DNA of 64,000 nucleotides from Opitutales bacterium. GTDB lineage: Bacteria; Verrucomicrobiota; Verrucomicrobiia; Opitutales; JABSRG01. Below the pieces are notes generated by a model. The model worked only from the letters and a program-made list of their open reading frames with translations. It was not told the origin of the DNA and ran no database searches. The translations under genes were made by a program, and so were the position numbers. Position 1 is the stretch's first letter. Every line of letters begins with the position of its first letter. The DNA is taken from NCBI GenBank assembly GCA_028280845.1, contig JANQKZ010000009.1, positions 40,585-104,584 of the forward strand, in the 5' to 3' direction. Below, in pieces: positions 63,189 to 64,000 of this stretch.

Positions 63189-63544
63189 AGAGATTCCAAA
63201 ATGGCTAAGAGATGCCAAGCGTGCATCTGAGAACATCCAGAACTTCTTGGAGGATAAATCATTTAGTGATTATCAAAATGACCTCCTGCTCCGATCCGCA
63301 GTCGAACGTCAATTCGAGACAATTGGAGAGGCCATCAAACGTATTCGAGAAAAAGATCAAGCTCTGCTTGAAGGGATCGAAGGTTGGAGAGGGGCCATTT
63401 CCTTTCGGAATATTCTAGCTAGCTCACGGTTATGATTCGGTAGCAGATGATATCGTGTGGGGTATGCTGCTTATTATATTATTAGTATTACAATACTGGA
63501 TACAATTTAATGTAATTTCCCAGCATTCTAAGATATTTGGATAG
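63181..63544 (+). pseudogene. HEPN-domain (DUF86) RNase toxin, frameshifted in its active site
   Basis: Starts MAEEIPKWLRDAKRASENIQ, with LLRSAVERQFETIGEAI and GWRGAISFRNILA as in DUF86 HEPN proteins. A 4-base duplication (ctagctagct, near 63415-63424) shifts the frame and the protein stops soon after at SSRL. Deleting one agct restores RNILAHGYDSVADDIVWGML, including the catalytic RX4H and the RX4HXY tyrosine that MNT partners AMPylate. The restored frame ends at 63544 (~119 residues, normal). Without the His the toxin should be inactive. Confidence 0.87.
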
Positions 63545-63585
63545 TAGTAGATTTAACAACTGACAACTCGATTCAACGAAACGCA

Positions 63586-63918
63586 ATGACATTTAAGAAA
63601 AAGATACTGGTACTTTTTCCGCTAGCCCTGGGAATTTGTTTTTATGCCATATCTTTAAGACCTGAATCAGTTTCCTTGATTTCGGATGAGAATCAATCTT
63701 GGTTTACGCCACTGTATAATGGGATATATGTGGTCGTGAGTGTCTATGCATTTCCCGTTACCTTTGTTAAAGGAATCTTTTTCGATTCCGCAAAACTTGT
63801 GGATTATACTTATTATTTGCTTCTTACTGTATATTCCCTTTCGTGGTCAGTTGTCTTGTATTTGAAAATCCACGACAAAAAAAGCTCAAGGGGTCATGCT
63901 GGAATGGCCCTAAGTTAA
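63586..63918 (+). CDS. Small membrane protein, unknown
   Basis: 110 residues with two or three hydrophobic helices (ILVLFPLALGICFYAISL, GIYVVVSVYAFPVTFVKG, YYLLLTVYSLSWSVVLYL). AT-rich like the cassette genes. No attC was recognised between it and the HEPN remnant, so it may share that cassette. Confidence 0.65.
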   Translation: MTFKKKILVLFPLALGICFYAISLRPESVSLISDENQSWFTPLYNGIYVVVSVYAFPVTFVKGIFFDSAKLVDYTYYLLLTVYSLSWSVVLYLKIHDKKSSRGHAGMALS

Positions 63919-63949
63919 GGCAAGCATCCAAATATTCTAGCCACGTTGA

Positions 63950-63998
63950 CAAGCAACGGGCCCTACAATTGGGCTTAGTTCGTAGGGCCTCCTGCTTG
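63950..63998. other. Long imperfect hairpin at the window edge
   Basis: CAAGCA-acg-GGCCCTAC (63950-63966) pairs with GTAGGGCC-tcc-TGCTTG (63982-63998), 14 of 17 positions, around a 15-base loop with GGGCTTAG. It could be a terminator, or part of a further recombination site cut off by the window end. Confidence 0.55.
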
Positions 63999-64000
63999 CA

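Noticed and set aside
63548..63700. Third attC starting at ATTTAAC
   Set aside because: R''-like box present, but no L'/R' partner within 150 bases, and the region runs into the 63586 gene.
1..64000. tRNA, rRNA or CRISPR arrays
   Set aside because: No cloverleaf, rRNA sequence or regularly spaced direct repeats with unique spacers were seen; the heptamer tracts have no spacers.
60969..64000. Integron integrase gene
   Set aside because: No tyrosine-recombinase motifs were found in any open frame of the accessory region.

Overview
The window looks like a chromosomal segment of a Verrucomicrobiota bacterium, most likely from the Opitutia (Opitutales/Puniceicoccales side). The reasons are a four-gene pseudopilin cassette of the type first described in Verrucomicrobia/Chthoniobacter genomes, a separate pseudopilin with an H-X9-DG tail, DUF5069 and DUF3916 proteins, a secreted sialidase-like protein ending in a Trp-rich tail, menaquinone synthesis (menA), and moderately GC-rich DNA. 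This is inference from gene content; no rRNA or tRNA gene was found.

Layout. 1-11 kb: 3' end of transketolase, a secreted sialidase-like protein, priA, nadD-rsfS, a thioredoxin-like protein, a Fur-family regulator with a TPR protein, a DUF368 polyprenyl-phosphate transporter, and a cytochrome c-PQQ sugar dehydrogenase. 11-16.7 kb: a long minus-strand run with an ArsR regulator, a sulfide:quinone oxidoreductase-like flavoprotein, TusE/DsrC, DsrE, an OmpP1/FadL porin, a TlpA-like thioredoxin, a 1-Cys peroxiredoxin and a DUF1801 gene whose third codon is a stop. 16.9-27 kb: metH, a Zur-like regulator, ybeY, a BamE-like lipoprotein, two acetyltransferases, DUF3916, a GH5 hydrolase and menA. 27-36 kb: four pseudopilins joined by 4-base overlaps, rho, an alpha/alpha-toroid protein, hisF and sufS-sufU. 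36-49 kb: another pseudopilin, a CBS-DRTGG pyrophosphatase, RNase R, DUF5069, an acetyltransferase, glpK-glpD, small enzymes and a secreted HEAT protein. 49-59 kb: a carbohydrate locus (two complete Gfo/Idh/MocA oxidoreductases plus one C-terminal remnant, GH130, a large secreted glycosidase-like protein), interrupted by an AbiE toxin-antitoxin pair and a small secreted-protein gene flanked by a perfect 51-bp direct repeat.

60.4-64 kb is AT-rich accessory DNA. It holds an integron-type gene cassette array without a visible integrase. Two 93-bp attC sites, each with R''/L''/L'/R' boxes and one unpaired base, follow a PD-(D/E)XK-like gene and a zinc-ribbon gene. The next cassette carries a MNT-HEPN toxin-antitoxin pair in which both genes are frameshifted, the HEPN one inside its catalytic RX4HXY motif.

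The second window-wide signal is a family of degenerate tandem heptamer repeats (about a dozen tracts, most between 33 and 60 kb). They keep a strict 7-base period and often run up to, or into, a start codon. They resemble the heptanucleotide STRR repeats of cyanobacteria in form but differ in sequence from tract to tract. Two palindromic REP-like repeat families sit among them.
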